Source: Rodentibacter ratti (GTDB taxonomy: Bacteria > Pseudomonadota > Gammaproteobacteria > Enterobacterales > Pasteurellaceae). From it: a DNA stretch of 64,000 nucleotides. Location: assembly GCF_002000485.1 (NCBI RefSeq), contig NZ_MLAJ01000003.1:124001-188000 (forward strand), in the 5' to 3' direction. The stretch's first letter is position 1; each line of letters starts with the position of its first letter. Below are positions 17,972-27,460 of this stretch, in pieces. Position numbers and translations under genes: made by a program. Below the pieces are notes generated by a model. That model saw only the letters and a list, made by a program, of their open reading frames with translations, was not told the DNA's origin and searched no databases.

Positions 17972-19318
17972 ATGCTTTCATTTTTAGCATCTAAACCGGG
18001 TAAACCCATTCCCGATAGTGAAATCAGAGAACGTTACAACCGTTTGAGATGGCATGCATTGTTTGGAATTTTTATCGGCTATGCGGCCTACTATATTTTA
18101 CGCAATAATTTTTTGCTTTCTTCGCCTGAACTTATCAGCGAATTTGGTTTTACCAAAAAAGATATTGGTTTCATTTCCGGAACCATGTTGATTGTATATG
18201 GTTTAAGTAAAGGATTTATGTCCGCCTTTGCCGATAAATCCAACCCAAAACATTTTATGATTTTCGGCTTAATGATGTCCGCCGTCGTAAACTTAATGAT
18301 GGGATTTAGTGCATCATTTTGGGTATTCTTATTTTTATGTATTTTGAATGGTATCTTTCAAGGAATGGGGGCGGGTCCAGCTTATGTTGTATTAGCCAGC
18401 TGGTTTCCTCGAAAATCCCGTGGTGTCACAACAGCGGCATTTAATATTTCTCATAATGTTGGGGGCGGCTTAGTTGCACCAATTGCAGGAGCAAGTATCG
18501 CGTGGCTCGGGCAAGAACACTGGCAAGCGGCACATTTTATCGTACCAACCGCCATTGCTACTGTGGTGGCAATTATTTTCTATATTTTCGGCACAGGCAG
18601 AACTTATAACGAAGGTTTACCTCCAACCAGCAAAATTCTTGGCACAGAACAAGAAGAACTGGTTGTCACCAAAGAAGAAAATGTCAACTTAACCACTTGG
18701 GAAATTTTTAGAGACTATATCGTTAAAGATATTAACGTTTGGTTTGTTTCTTTTATTGATGTATTCACCTATATGATTCGTTTCGGAGTATTAACTTGGC
18801 TGCCTCTATACTTACTGGAAACTAAAGGCTTTTCTAAAGGACAAATGGCGACTGCCTTTGCTATCTTTGAATGGGCAGCAATCCCCTCTACCTTGCTAGC
18901 AGGTTGGTTGACTGATACTTACTTTAAAGGTCGCCGTATGCCATTGGCAATTATAACGCTGGTTGGGGTGGGTATAGCGATGTTTGCTTACTGGGGAGGG
19001 CAAGATTTGCTCACCGTTACCATCGGTGCAGGTGTTATCGGCTGCTTAATTTATGTGCCAATGTTCCTTTCTTCTTTACAAACTATTGAGCTTGTACCTT
19101 CATTTGCCGCTGGCTCAGCAACTGGTTTAAGAGGATTACTCAGCTATATTCTCGGAAGTTTCTCCGGTACAGCGCTATTTGGTATTCTCGCTGAACGTTT
19201 TGGTTGGAATGCAGGCTTTTATTTACTACTGTTCGCAGTATGTGGTTGTATCTTCTGCTGTTATATGACCCACTTAGGTGTACTGCGTTTAGAAAAACAG
19301 CACAGCAAGGATAAATAA
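17972..19318 (+). CDS. pgtP: Phosphoglycerate transporter PgtP (organophosphate:phosphate antiporter)
   Basis: Inner-membrane major-facilitator antiporter of the OPA family that exchanges inorganic phosphate for 3-phosphoglycerate, 2-phosphoglycerate or phosphoenolpyruvate. It has 448 residues and about twelve membrane segments. Family features include RLRWHALFGIFIGYAAYYILR (the conserved arginine-bearing first segment), GMGAGPAYVVLASWFPRKSR and NISHNVGGGLVAPIAG. GAGGA about 7 nt upstream supports the ATG. It is divergent from pgtCBA exactly as in Salmonella, which is what separates it from UhpT/GlpT relatives. A hairpin follows at 19340. Confidence 0.92.
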   Translation: MLSFLASKPGKPIPDSEIRERYNRLRWHALFGIFIGYAAYYILRNNFLLSSPELISEFGFTKKDIGFISGTMLIVYGLSKGFMSAFADKSNPKHFMIFGLMMSAVVNLMMGFSASFWVFLFLCILNGIFQGMGAGPAYVVLASWFPRKSRGVTTAAFNISHNVGGGLVAPIAGASIAWLGQEHWQAAHFIVPTAIATVVAIIFYIFGTGRTYNEGLPPTSKILGTEQEELVVTKEENVNLTTWEIFRDYIVKDINVWFVSFIDVFTYMIRFGVLTWLPLYLLETKGFSKGQMATAFAIFEWAAIPSTLLAGWLTDTYFKGRRMPLAIITLVGVGIAMFAYWGGQDLLTVTIGAGVIGCLIYVPMFLSSLQTIELVPSFAAGSATGLRGLLSYILGSFSGTALFGILAERFGWNAGFYLLLFAVCGCIFCCYMTHLGVLRLEKQHSKDK

Positions 19319-19339
19319 AACAAATAGGAATAAATATGC

Positions 19340-19359
19340 CCCGAGAGATCACTCTCGGG
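19340..19359 (+). terminator. Hairpin after pgtP
   Basis: CCCGAGAG (19340-19347) and CTCTCGGG (19352-19359) form an 8-bp GC-rich stem with a 4-nt loop. The T tract is poor, so termination may be partial. Confidence 0.55.
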
Positions 19360-19719
19360 ACAATTTGTATTGACGGAATAAGGCTAACTTTCCTTGGATA
19401 ATGGGTTATTTTAGTTCCGTTGATTATTTAGCTACTTGACTCTCCCCTACCAATAATAGCGTACCAATGACGAAAGACACAAACATCAAAAGTATGATGG
19501 ATTGTAACGTTATTAGGAGGATAAATTGAATGAGCTATTGAGTGGGATTCAATAATAAATTTTCAGTAAAAAAGTGCGGTCGCTTTTTCTCCTATTTTTG
19601 TAAAGCGACTGATTGAAAATTTATATGAGATAAAATTTTCCTGAAATCAACCGCACTTTTTGGTTTACCAGACAGTACCGGGATGAGCAACTCAATATTT
19701 TTATAATGATACTCAGCAA
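19360..19719. other. Intergenic stretch with two uptake signals and no gene seen
   Basis: No coding frame or RNA gene is apparent. AAGTGCGGT near 19571 and ACCGCACTT near 19651 are inverted copies about 70 bp apart, too far apart for an obvious terminator. It may be a remnant of deleted DNA between the pgt locus and the metal-related genes. Confidence 0.4.
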
Positions 19720-19754
19720 AATAATCGCTAAAGCCTGAGGCTAGAGCGATTATT
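19720..19754 (-). terminator. Terminator of the DUF305 gene
   Basis: AATAATCGCT (19720-19729) pairs with AGCGATTATT (19745-19754), with a smaller AGCC/GGCT stem inside. On the minus strand it is followed by a T-rich stretch. Confidence 0.65.
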
Positions 19755-19777
19755 GAAAGAATAATAAAGGAGTTGCA

Positions 19778-20125
19778 CTATTTTTGATGTTTCTGCAACC
19801 ATTGTTGCATAAATTTAATTTCCCCTTCTTGCGCCTGAATAATATTTTTAGCCAGTTGGCGTAATTCAGGATCTTTGCCGTATTTCAGCTCAATTTCTGC
19901 CATTTTAACAGCACCTTGATGATGAGGAATCATACCCGTTACAAAGGCAATATCTGCATCTTGGCTTTCCATTCCCTTCATCATATCTTGGTGCATTTCA
20001 TTCATTCCAGCCATCAGCTCTTGCTGCATAGGGGTAAGCTCTGTGGCGTGATGGTGGTGAGTGGTGTTTGCCATTGCTGTTGCACCAAGTGTTAAAGCAA
20101 ATAATGCTGTCATTAGTTTTTTCAT
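19778..20125 (-). CDS. Exported DUF305 histidine/methionine-rich protein (CopM-like)
   Basis: Small periplasmic protein of 115 residues. A signal peptide (LMTALFALTLGATAMA) is followed by a His cluster (TTHHHH), a Met-rich helix (MNEMHQDMMKGME) and the DUF305 core with MIPHHQGAVKMAE near residue 75. Such Met/His-rich four-helix proteins bind copper or silver in characterised relatives, so a copper-buffering role is likely. The frame extends four codons further, but GGAGGA lies inside that extension directly before MKKL, so 20125 is the start. Upstream is a MerR/CueR-type promoter (20156-20186), which supports metal induction. Confidence 0.85.
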   Translation of the reverse strand: MKKLMTALFALTLGATAMANTTHHHHATELTPMQQELMAGMNEMHQDMMKGMESQDADIAFVTGMIPHHQGAVKMAEIELKYGKDPELRQLAKNIIQAQEGEIKFMQQWLQKHQK

Positions 20126-20155
20126 AAAATCCTCCATTGGGTTAATTGAGTGGGC

Positions 20156-20186
20156 AGTTTAAACCTTAACCTTAGGTTAAGGTCAA
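20156..20186 (-). promoter_or_regulatory. MerR/CueR-type promoter with 19-bp spacer
   Basis: On the minus strand TTGACC (-35, 20186-20181) and TAAACT (-10, 20161-20156) are separated by exactly 19 bp. That spacer is centred on the perfect dyad ACCTTAACC-TTA-GGTTAAGGT (20163-20183). Over-long spacers with such a dyad are the hallmark of MerR-family activators, and the sequence resembles CueR copper promoters. The regulator gene is not in the window. Confidence 0.75.
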
Positions 20187-20373
20187 GAGCATTTAGAATG
20201 TTTATTTTCATGCAAATGTATATCGAGGGAATTCAATAATTAAGTGTAGAAAGGAAATAGCAGCCGGATTGCTAAGCTTACGAGTAAAGTATAGAAGGCT
20301 GTACTGTCATGTTTTTGTCATTAAATAACAATAGAATGCTGATATGTAATGACTCAACCCGTTAAGGAAAAAT

Positions 20374-21522
20374 ATGAAAAAATTGATTTTATTTGTTTTT
20401 ATACCGAGTATCGCCATGGCTCATACTTATAGTAGTTCATCTTTTCATGAAGAGCTCAGTACAATAACAACACCAGAAAAAACGTTAAACTTATCTGTTG
20501 GAATCGGAAGCGGTGCCTTTCATCGAGCAAATGATCCTGCCGATATTTTTTACACCGTGACTGATAGAGGCCCTAATATTGACTGTGGTGATAGCTATAA
20601 AGTTTTAGGGATATCACATTGTTCTAAGGGTAAGATTTTTCCTATACCTAATTTTTCACCAACCATTTACCGATTAAAATTGTCGAAAGACAACAAATCT
20701 TCTGCAAAGATTTTGGATAAAATACCGCTCAAAACGCAATCAGGAAAACTTGCCTCTGGCATATCCAATCCAAATACCGAAACAGCGTATGATATTAACA
20801 AAAACTTACTCAAGGATGATGTAAACGGTTTTGATACCGAAGCATTGGTAGTAACACAAGCGGGAGAATTTTATCTTGCCGATGAATATGGTCCGAGTAT
20901 TATTTACGCTGATCAAAATGGAGTGATTAAAAATCGTTTTGTGCCTAATGGTGTAAAATCTGAACTAAACGGTGCGGATTATACTATCACAGAAAATTTA
21001 CCAGCAGAGTTGAGAAATCGTCAACTAAATCGAGGGTTTGAAGCTCTAGCATTGAGTAAAGACGAAAAGACACTATTTTTTATGCTACAAAGCCCATACG
21101 ATCCTGGAAAACGAACGGTTACACTCTATTCTATGGATATTCAGTCTCAAACTATTAACGGACAACGGCTATATGAATTAGATACCCCAAATACTTTTCT
21201 CAAAGATAATGCTAAAAAAGCACGTATCCAAAATGATGTAAAAATAAGCGAAATAGCAACAATCGGAGACAATGAACTCATCGTTTTAGAGCGGATTAGT
21301 AAAACCACTAAATTTTACAAAATTAAACTTAAACCTAGCACAACTGAAAAAACAATAAAGAAAGAATTAATAGTAAACACGGATGATTTGGACAAGTTTC
21401 CAACTAAAATCGAAGGATTAGCGATTATTTCACCTCAAGAATGGATTTTAGTTAACGACAATGATTTTGGTATTGAGGGAGATAAAACACGCATTATTCG
21501 CTTATCGTTACAGGATAAATAA
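20374..21522 (+). CDS. Periplasmic protein with esterase-like activity of phytase domain
   Basis: Exported protein of 382 residues. A short signal peptide (MKKLILFVFIPSIAMA) precedes a beta-propeller-like domain of the phytase-like esterase family (PF13449). Recognisable segments are FYTVTDRGPNID near residue 60, DTEALVVTQAGEFYLADEYGP near 165, NRGFEALALS near 220, and the closing IEGLAIISPQEWILVNDND. Two cysteines (DCGD and SHCSK) probably form a disulfide. These proteins are thought to hydrolyse phosphoester or ester substrates, but the physiological substrate is unknown. It is monocistronic and converges with the MerP-like gene on a shared hairpin. It is more AT-rich than core genes. Confidence 0.8.
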   Translation: MKKLILFVFIPSIAMAHTYSSSSFHEELSTITTPEKTLNLSVGIGSGAFHRANDPADIFYTVTDRGPNIDCGDSYKVLGISHCSKGKIFPIPNFSPTIYRLKLSKDNKSSAKILDKIPLKTQSGKLASGISNPNTETAYDINKNLLKDDVNGFDTEALVVTQAGEFYLADEYGPSIIYADQNGVIKNRFVPNGVKSELNGADYTITENLPAELRNRQLNRGFEALALSKDEKTLFFMLQSPYDPGKRTVTLYSMDIQSQTINGQRLYELDTPNTFLKDNAKKARIQNDVKISEIATIGDNELIVLERISKTTKFYKIKLKPSTTEKTIKKELIVNTDDLDKFPTKIEGLAIISPQEWILVNDNDFGIEGDKTRIIRLSLQDK

Positions 21523-21556
21523 CAAAACATTTCTAACATCACTATAATTAAATCAT

Positions 21557-21584
21557 AAAGGCGTCATTACCAAATGATGCCTTT
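21557..21584. terminator. Bidirectional terminator between the phytase-like and MerP-like genes
   Basis: AAAGGCGTCATT (21557-21568) pairs with AATGATGCCTTT (21573-21584) through one wobble pair. It overlaps the stop codon of the MerP-like gene. Confidence 0.65.
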
Positions 21585-21876
21585 ACTTCACGACTTCTGC
21601 CGTATAATTTAATTTATGAATGGCGTTAATCAGTTGTTCATCCGTCACCTTCGAATCTTCCAGCACAGTGACAGTTCTATCCTTTATTGAAGCTTTTGTG
21701 GAAATCACACCATCAATATTGCGTAATTCTTTATTCACCAAATAGGCACAAAGTTGGCAAGTCATTTCTTTCACTTTCAATACAATTTGTTTCTCAGCCT
21801 TTATCGGCGTATCTTCCGCTTGAACAGAAAATACCGTAAACAATGAAAGTAAAAGAGCGGTCAATAATTTCTTCAT
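21583..21876 (-). CDS. Periplasmic heavy-metal-associated (HMA) protein, MerP-like
   Basis: 97-residue protein with a signal peptide (LTALLLSLFTVFSVQA) and one HMA domain. The metal motif is EMTCQLCAYLVNKEL, the MTCxxC loop of MerP, CopZ and related chaperones, followed by the usual beta-alpha-beta strand GVISTKASIKDRTVTV. It should bind a soft metal ion in the periplasm and pass it to the adjacent MerT-like membrane protein. GAGGA precedes the ATG. It is the last gene of a three-gene minus-strand operon with the transglutaminase-like and MerT-like genes. No merA or merR is present, so mercury resistance proper is not supported. H. influenzae has, as I recall, a similar cluster around HI1048-HI1050. 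Confidence 0.85.
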   Translation of the reverse strand: MKKLLTALLLSLFTVFSVQAEDTPIKAEKQIVLKVKEMTCQLCAYLVNKELRNIDGVISTKASIKDRTVTVLEDSKVTDEQLINAIHKLNYTAEVVK

Positions 21877-21886
21877 TTTTTGTTCC

Positions 21887-22240
21887 TCATTCTAAAATCC
21901 ACGGAAGAATCGTCGGATAAGTAAAAAAAAGCAACATAATAATGAAGACGATCCAATAAAGTACAACAAGTTTTCTGCGTGAAATATATTTAGTACAAAT
22001 GATTTTTTTAGAAAACATCAATAACCAAAAACCATAGGCAAAAGCGCATACTGATACTAAAAGCATAGGAATACGCAAATAATCATATTCGCCCAAGCCC
22101 ATCAACCAAGTGGATGACACACCGAACACAAGATAAATTAAAGGGGCAATGCAACACAAGGTTGATGCCACTGCCGCACTCAATGCAGTGGCAATGGCAA
22201 CCCAAAAAGATTTGTTAGCGTTTTTTAGAGACGTAGTCAT
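21887..22240 (-). CDS. MerT-like metal transport membrane protein
   Basis: 117-residue inner-membrane protein with three hydrophobic segments. The first helix carries the vicinal cysteine pair of MerT ([16 protein letters not shown], near residue 30), and a further cysteine follows the second helix (KIICTKYI), where MerT has its loop cysteines. The frame is open upstream to 22261; the ATG at 22240 is chosen because it gives MerT length and has AAGAG in front. It overlaps the transglutaminase-like gene by 26 bp. Likely role: uptake or handling of a thiophilic metal with the MerP-like protein. The substrate is not established, since no reductase is encoded here. Confidence 0.8.
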   Translation of the reverse strand: MTTSLKNANKSFWVAIATALSAAVASTLCCIAPLIYLVFGVSSTWLMGLGEYDYLRIPMLLVSVCAFAYGFWLLMFSKKIICTKYISRRKLVVLYWIVFIIMLLFFTYPTILPWILE

Positions 22241-23324
22241 ATTTAAACTCTTTCGGATCAAAGAAATTTAATGGATCACCTCCAATTTCTGCATAGGGAT
22301 AACCAAAATTATTAATCGGGGCTAATTCCGGTTGTGGATATAAATCAAAATCACGTGCGTGGTTAAATCCTATCCAATTCGCTTCCCAATTGCCGAATAA
22401 ATATTTTGCGACAGCTTGCGTATCTTTATCTTCGACGGATTTGTTCTCTGCTAATCGCATTTTGGCGACATCTGCAGAATCTACCGGCACCCAACCAAAA
22501 CCGGCAAGATAAAATTCCGCTCGACAATGTTGTGCGCCACTCACATTTGCTACGCCATATTCATCTGCACTGCCAAAAGCGCCTTTAGAATATTGCCCCA
22601 TTTTATCCGCCGCACCTAAACGAATACCAAAAATTTCACGCGCCGGAATTCCAGCCGCACGCGCAAGGGCAACAAAAACGGAATTAATGTCGGTGCATTT
22701 ACCTTTTAACACGCCTGTCGTGAGTATTTTTTCCACATCACCGTCACCGCAACCTAATACGGAGTTGTCACGCTCCATATTTTTCACAATCCATTGATGA
22801 ATCAACTCCGCTTTCTTCAATGGATTACTCTCTGTTCCAACAATCTTATCGACAAACTGTTTCACAATGCCATCGGTTTTAATGTGTTGGGTGGGTTTCA
22901 AATATTCCTGAACATCTACAGAATAACGAATCTCTTTTGGCGGTTGATAATGATCTAATGCCCCTTTTACCATAGGTTCACGATCTTTAGTTTCAATCAC
23001 CATCGTCACTTTTAAGTCGCGTTTTGCCGCATCTTTATCCCAAGTCGCAAATAAGGTTTTCGCCCCATATTGATTATTTTCTGTCACATAAGCATCAAGA
23101 TAATTGCCTTCAAAATGGAGGGATTTCACTTGTTGATAATCGTTATTAAACGGTAACGGCACCCATAAATTTGTCTGTCCTTGCGAACCTTTTGGAACGC
23201 TCAAATCATAGGTTTGGGTAAATTCATACAAATGGGAATCTGTATTATAGTTTGGTATGTTGATATTGGCATAAGTCAATGCGCTGCACGCAGAAAACAT
23301 TGCCATGACAATTCGTTTCTTCAT
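22215..23324 (-). CDS. Exported transglutaminase-like (cysteine peptidase fold) protein
   Basis: 369-residue protein with a signal peptide ([15 protein letters not shown]). The transglutaminase core lies around residues 165-285: HQWIVKNM; the catalytic cysteine in [19 protein letters not shown]; the histidine in [14 protein letters not shown]; and the aspartate in WVPVDSADV. The N-terminal part is a beta-rich extension. Such periplasmic proteins may act as proteases, amidases or peptide ligases. Here it heads an operon with MerT-like and MerP-like proteins, an association that suggests a metal-related envelope function. A dyad overlaps the likely promoter at 23398-23418. Confidence 0.82.
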   Translation of the reverse strand: MKKRIVMAMFSACSALTYANINIPNYNTDSHLYEFTQTYDLSVPKGSQGQTNLWVPLPFNNDYQQVKSLHFEGNYLDAYVTENNQYGAKTLFATWDKDAAKRDLKVTMVIETKDREPMVKGALDHYQPPKEIRYSVDVQEYLKPTQHIKTDGIVKQFVDKIVGTESNPLKKAELIHQWIVKNMERDNSVLGCGDGDVEKILTTGVLKGKCTDINSVFVALARAAGIPAREIFGIRLGAADKMGQYSKGAFGSADEYGVANVSGAQHCRAEFYLAGFGWVPVDSADVAKMRLAENKSVEDKDTQAVAKYLFGNWEANWIGFNHARDFDLYPQPELAPINNFGYPYAEIGGDPLNFFDPKEFKYDYVSKKR

Positions 23325-23397
23325 GGAAAGATCCTCTAGTTAATAACAGTTAAAACTTAACACATTAGGTAAACTAATATGGACGGCAAATATGCTA

Positions 23398-23421
23398 ACG
23401 GATCTCTTCATTATCCGTCAA
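23398..23421 (-). promoter_or_regulatory. Possible promoter with operator dyad for the transglutaminase/MerT/MerP operon
   Basis: On the minus strand TTGACG (23421-23416) could serve as -35, with TTAGCA or TAGCAT about 17-18 bp on as -10. ACGGAT (23398-23403) and ATCCGT (23413-23418) form a 6-bp dyad covering the spacer. It sits about 70-100 bp before the gene. Short arms make this tentative. Confidence 0.35.
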
Positions 23422-23466
23422 TGTTGTTAATAAAAATTTAACAAATATTTGTTTGGTTAGTATTGA

Positions 23467-23625
23467 TTATATTTTATTAATGGCTCAACCCTATCTAATC
23501 CCCCACAGTGTACCAAACCACAACAACAGGCCATCTCCCCAGATTTAATCGTAAATAATGAATGTTGCAACGGTTGTGGTGAATGTAAAATAGCCTGTTT
23601 TACCAGTGCGATTACCTTGAAATAA
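23467..23625 (+). pseudogene. C-terminal remnant of a ferredoxin-type 4Fe-4S protein
   Basis: The gap 23325-23732 has no intact gene, but this plus-strand frame of 52 codons, without a start codon, ends ECCNGCGECKIACFTSAITL. That is a complete CxxCxxCxxxC iron-sulfur binding loop, preceded by PQCTKPQQQAISPDL. It resembles the last cluster of NapF/DmsB-type ferredoxins. In H. influenzae a dms operon including a ferredoxin gene lies next to the MerT/MerP-like cluster, as I recall, so this is probably the scar of its deletion. Confidence 0.6.
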
Positions 23626-23732
23626 AAACACACTGATTTTTCACCGCACTTTCCTCTTGCAATATTTGACACTGCCAATACTTCTGCCTATTATCCATCC
23701 ATTATTTCTCTTATTATTACAAAATCTAAATT

Positions 23733-26700
23733 ATGCAAAAAACAGCCTTAAACCTACTCAAAAACGCCCTCACCCAACGCATTTTAATCCTTGACGGTGC
23801 AATGGGGACGATGATCCAACAATATAAGCTCACTGAGGCAGATTTCCGCGGTGAGCGTTTTAAAAACAGCCCTATTGATTTACGCGGCAATAACGATTTA
23901 CTCACGCTTACCCAACCACTATTGATTTCCGCCATTCACGAAAAATACCTTGAGGCTGGGGCGGATATTATTGAAACGAACACCTTCAGTTCCACCACCA
24001 TTGCCCAAGCGGATTACGATTTACAAGCGGTCGCTTATGAGCTGAATGTTGCAGGGGCAAGATTGGCGCGCCTTGCCGCCGATAAGTACTCCACCCCCGA
24101 AAAGCCTCGCTTCGTGGCGGGAATTTTAGGCCCAACTAATCGCACTGCCTCGATTTCACCGAATGTGAATGATCCGAGTTTCCGCAACATTACCTTTATG
24201 GAATTGGTCGATGCCTATGCCGAAGCAACGCGCGGTTTGATCGAAGGCGGGGCGGACATCATTATGATCGAAACGATTTTCGACACTCTCAACGCCAAAG
24301 CCGCTATTTTTGCCATTGAAACCATGTTTGAAGCATTAGGCGTGGTATTGCCAGTAATGATTTCTGGCACGATCACCGATGCCTCAGGGCGAACGCTCTC
24401 AGGGCAAACCACCGAAGCCTTCTACAATTCCCTGCGCCACGCGAAACCGATCAGTTTCGGATTAAACTGTGCCTTAGGACCGAAAGAGTTGCGACCTTAT
24501 GTGGAAGTGATGTCGAAAATTAGTGAAAGCTACGTTTCCGTTCACCCTAACGCGGGTTTGCCGAATGCTTTTGGTGGCTACGATTTGGGCGCAGAGGAGA
24601 TGGCAACGCATATCAAATCGTGGGCGGAGAGTGGCTTGGTCAACATTGTAGGTGGCTGTTGTGGCACAACGCCCGAACACATTAAAGCCTTTGCGGAAGC
24701 GGTGGCAAACATTCCACCACGCCCCTTACCCGAAATCAAAACCGCAATGCGTTTATCTGGGCTTGAACCGCTCAACATCGATGACAACAGCCTGTTTGTC
24801 AATGTGGGCGAGCGCAATAATGTAACGGGATCGGCGAAATTCAAAAAATTGATTAAAGAAGAAAAATTTGCCGAAGCCATTGAGATTGCCATTGATCAGG
24901 TGGAAAACGGCGCGCAAGTGATTGATGTCAATATGGACGAAGCCCTGCTCGATTCGCAAAAATGTATGACCCGTTTCCTTAACATTATGGCGACTGAACC
25001 CGATGCAGCAAAAGTGCCTGTGATGATCGATTCAAGCAAATGGGAGGTGATTGAGGCAGGTTTGCAAGCGATTCAAGGGAAAGGCATTGTCAACTCCATC
25101 TCACTGAAAGAGGGGGAGGAGAAATTTATCCAACAAGCCAAATTGGTGCGTAAATACGGTGCGGCAGTGGTTGTGATGGCGTTTGATGAAGTGGGGCAAG
25201 CGGATACCGAAGAACGCAAAGTGGAAATCTGCACCCGTGCCTATCGGATTTTGGTCGATCAAGTCGGCTTTCCGCCTGAAGATATTATTTTCGACCCGAA
25301 CATTTTCGCCATTGGCACGGGCATTGAAGAACACAATAACTACGGCGTGGATTTTATCAATGCCACAGGGCGAATTAAACGCACCTTGCCACACGCCAAA
25401 ATTTCGGGTGGCGTGTCAAACGTCTCCTTTTCATTTCGAGGCAATAACCCGATGCGTGAGGCCATTCACGCGGTGTTTCTCTATCACGCCATCAAGCAAG
25501 GAATGGATATGGGGATTGTCAATGCGGGGCAGTTGGCGATTTATGACGATCTCGATCCCGAATTGCGTGAAGTCGTGGAAGATGCGGTACTTAACCGCCG
25601 TGCTGATGCGACCGAACGTCTGCTGGATTTTGCAGAAAAATACCGCAATCAGACCGCGTCCCACGAAGAAAACAGCATTGCTGAGTGGCGAACTTGGGCG
25701 GTGGAAGAACGTTTAAAACACGCCTTAGTGAAAGGGATCACCACCTATATTGTAGAAGACACCGAAGAAGCTCGCCAAAAATTCCCTACACCGCTAGAGG
25801 TGATCGAAGGGCCATTGATGGACGGTATGGACGTGGTCGGTGATTTATTTGGGGACGGTAAAATGTTCCTGCCACAAGTGGTGAAATCTGCCCGTGTGAT
25901 GAAACAATCGGTCGCCTATTTAGAGCCGTTTATCAACGCCACCAAGCAAAAAGGCTCATCAAGTGGCAAAGTAGTGATTGCCACCGTCAAAGGCGATGTG
26001 CACGACATCGGCAAAAACATTGTGAGCGTCGTGTTGCAATGTAATAATTTTGAAGTGATTGATCTGGGCGTGATGGTGCCTGCGGATAAAATCATTCAAA
26101 CGGCGATTGATGAAAATGCGGATATTATCGGTTTGAGTGGTTTGATCACGCCGTCTCTCGATGAAATGGAATACTTTTTAGGCGAAATGAACCGCTTGCA
26201 GTTGAACATTCCCGTGATTATCGGCGGGGCGACCACCTCCAAAGAGCACACGGCGATTAAACTTTACCCGAAATATCAACACGAAGTCATTTACACTACC
26301 AATGCCTCCCGTGCCGTTACCGTCTGTGCGGCGTTAATGAATCCGGAAACGAAAGCAGAACTGTGGGCGAGAACGAAAAAAGAGTACGAGCAAATCCAGC
26401 ACGCCTTTGCCAACAAAAAAGCACCTCGTAAGCAGTTGCCCATTGAGGAAGCCAGAGCCAACCGCTTTGATGCGTTCAGCGGCGAATGGGCGGACTACCA
26501 AGTGCCAACGCCAAAACAAACGGGCATTGTGGAGTATAAAAATGTGCCGATTGCCACACTCCGAAAATTTATCGACTGGTCTCCGTTCTTTCGGTTATGG
26601 GGCTTGATGGGCGGTTACCCTGATGCCTTTGACTATCCTGAAGGGGGCGAAGAAGCCCGCCGAGTGTGGAATGATGCCCAAAAAGTATTGGACGAATTAG

Positions 26701-27419
26701 AGCAAAATCACAAGCTCAACCCAAGCGGTGTGATGGGGATTTTCCCTGCTAACCGTGTCGGCGATGATATTGAAATCTATCAAAATGCTGACCGCACTTC
26801 TGTTATCGGCAAAGCCTATAATCTGCGTCAACAAAGCGAACGAGGCAAAAACAGCAAAAGCCCGTACAATCTTTGTTTGAGCGATTTTATCGCAAGTAAA
26901 GAGAGCGGCAAGCAAGATTGGTTCGGTATGTTTGCCGTCTGTGCTGGGATTGAAGAACACGATTTAGTCGAAGGCTACAAAGCCGCAGGGGACGACTACA
27001 ACGCGATTTTACTGCAAGCGGTGGGCGATCGCCTTGCCGAAGCAATGGCGGAATATCTGCACTTTGAACTTCGCACAAAAATCTGGGGATATAGCAAAGA
27101 AACCTTTGAAAACGACCGCTTGATCCGTGAAGACTATGTCGGTATTCGCCCCGCCCCCGGCTACCCAAGTTGCCCAGAGCACACCGAAAAACAGATCATC
27201 TGGGATTTACTGGAAGTCGAACAACGCATCGGCATGAAACTCACCGAAAGCTACGCCATGTGGCCTGCCGCCAGTGTGTGTGGTTGGTATTTCACCCACC
27301 CTGCGAGTAATTATTTTACTCTGGGGAGAATTGATGAAGATCAGGCTGTGGATTATGCCAAACGTAAAGGCTGGAATGAGAGAGAAATGGTCAAGTGGAT
27401 TGGGGTCTCGATGGGGTAA
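23733..27419 (+). CDS. metH: Cobalamin-dependent methionine synthase MetH
   Basis: Transfers a methyl group from 5-methyltetrahydrofolate to homocysteine through methylcobalamin. It has 1228 residues and all four modules: homocysteine/zinc domain (about 1-330, [11 protein letters not shown]; zinc cysteines in [12 protein letters not shown]), pterin domain (about 345-620, [11 protein letters not shown]), cobalamin domain with the lower-ligand histidine in [11 protein letters not shown] near residue 758, and the C-terminal AdoMet reactivation domain ([14 protein letters not shown]). The gene is noticeably GC-richer than its neighbours (about 47% in one 60-base sample versus about 27% in the next gene). 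It also contains an uptake signal of the ACAAGCGGTC dialect at 24023-24032, suggesting acquisition. No cobalamin riboswitch was seen. Confidence 0.97.
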   Translation: MQKTALNLLKNALTQRILILDGAMGTMIQQYKLTEADFRGERFKNSPIDLRGNNDLLTLTQPLLISAIHEKYLEAGADIIETNTFSSTTIAQADYDLQAVAYELNVAGARLARLAADKYSTPEKPRFVAGILGPTNRTASISPNVNDPSFRNITFMELVDAYAEATRGLIEGGADIIMIETIFDTLNAKAAIFAIETMFEALGVVLPVMISGTITDASGRTLSGQTTEAFYNSLRHAKPISFGLNCALGPKELRPYVEVMSKISESYVSVHPNAGLPNAFGGYDLGAEEMATHIKSWAESGLVNIVGGCCGTTPEHIKAFAEAVANIPPRPLPEIKTAMRLSGLEPLNIDDNSLFVNVGERNNVTGSAKFKKLIKEEKFAEAIEIAIDQVENGAQVIDVNMDEALLDSQKCMTRFLNIMATEPDAAKVPVMIDSSKWEVIEAGLQAIQGKGIVNSISLKEGEEKFIQQAKLVRKYGAAVVVMAFDEVGQADTEERKVEICTRAYRILVDQVGFPPEDIIFDPNIFAIGTGIEEHNNYGVDFINATGRIKRTLPHAKISGGVSNVSFSFRGNNPMREAIHAVFLYHAIKQGMDMGIVNAGQLAIYDDLDPELREVVEDAVLNRRADATERLLDFAEKYRNQTASHEENSIAEWRTWAVEERLKHALVKGITTYIVEDTEEARQKFPTPLEVIEGPLMDGMDVVGDLFGDGKMFLPQVVKSARVMKQSVAYLEPFINATKQKGSSSGKVVIATVKGDVHDIGKNIVSVVLQCNNFEVIDLGVMVPADKIIQTAIDENADIIGLSGLITPSLDEMEYFLGEMNRLQLNIPVIIGGATTSKEHTAIKLYPKYQHEVIYTTNASRAVTVCAALMNPETKAELWARTKKEYEQIQHAFANKKAPRKQLPIEEARANRFDAFSGEWADYQVPTPKQTGIVEYKNVPIATLRKFIDWSPFFRLWGLMGGYPDAFDYPEGGEEARRVWNDAQKVLDELEQNHKLNPSGVMGIFPANRVGDDIEIYQNADRTSVIGKAYNLRQQSERGKNSKSPYNLCLSDFIASKESGKQDWFGMFAVCAGIEEHDLVEGYKAAGDDYNAILLQAVGDRLAEAMAEYLHFELRTKIWGYSKETFENDRLIREDYVGIRPAPGYPSCPEHTEKQIIWDLLEVEQRIGMKLTESYAMWPAASVCGWYFTHPASNYFTLGRIDEDQAVDYAKRKGWNEREMVKWIGVSMG

Positions 27420-27460
27420 TTTATATCCGTTATTATTTTTATAATTATAGGGAACCATTT

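Noticed and set aside
21583-22240. Mercury resistance operon
   Set aside because: MerT-like and MerP-like genes are present but merA and merR are not, so mercury detoxification is not supported.
23626-23732. SAM or cobalamin riboswitch before metH
   Set aside because: The gap before metH is only about 107 bp after the ferredoxin remnant and shows no conserved riboswitch core.
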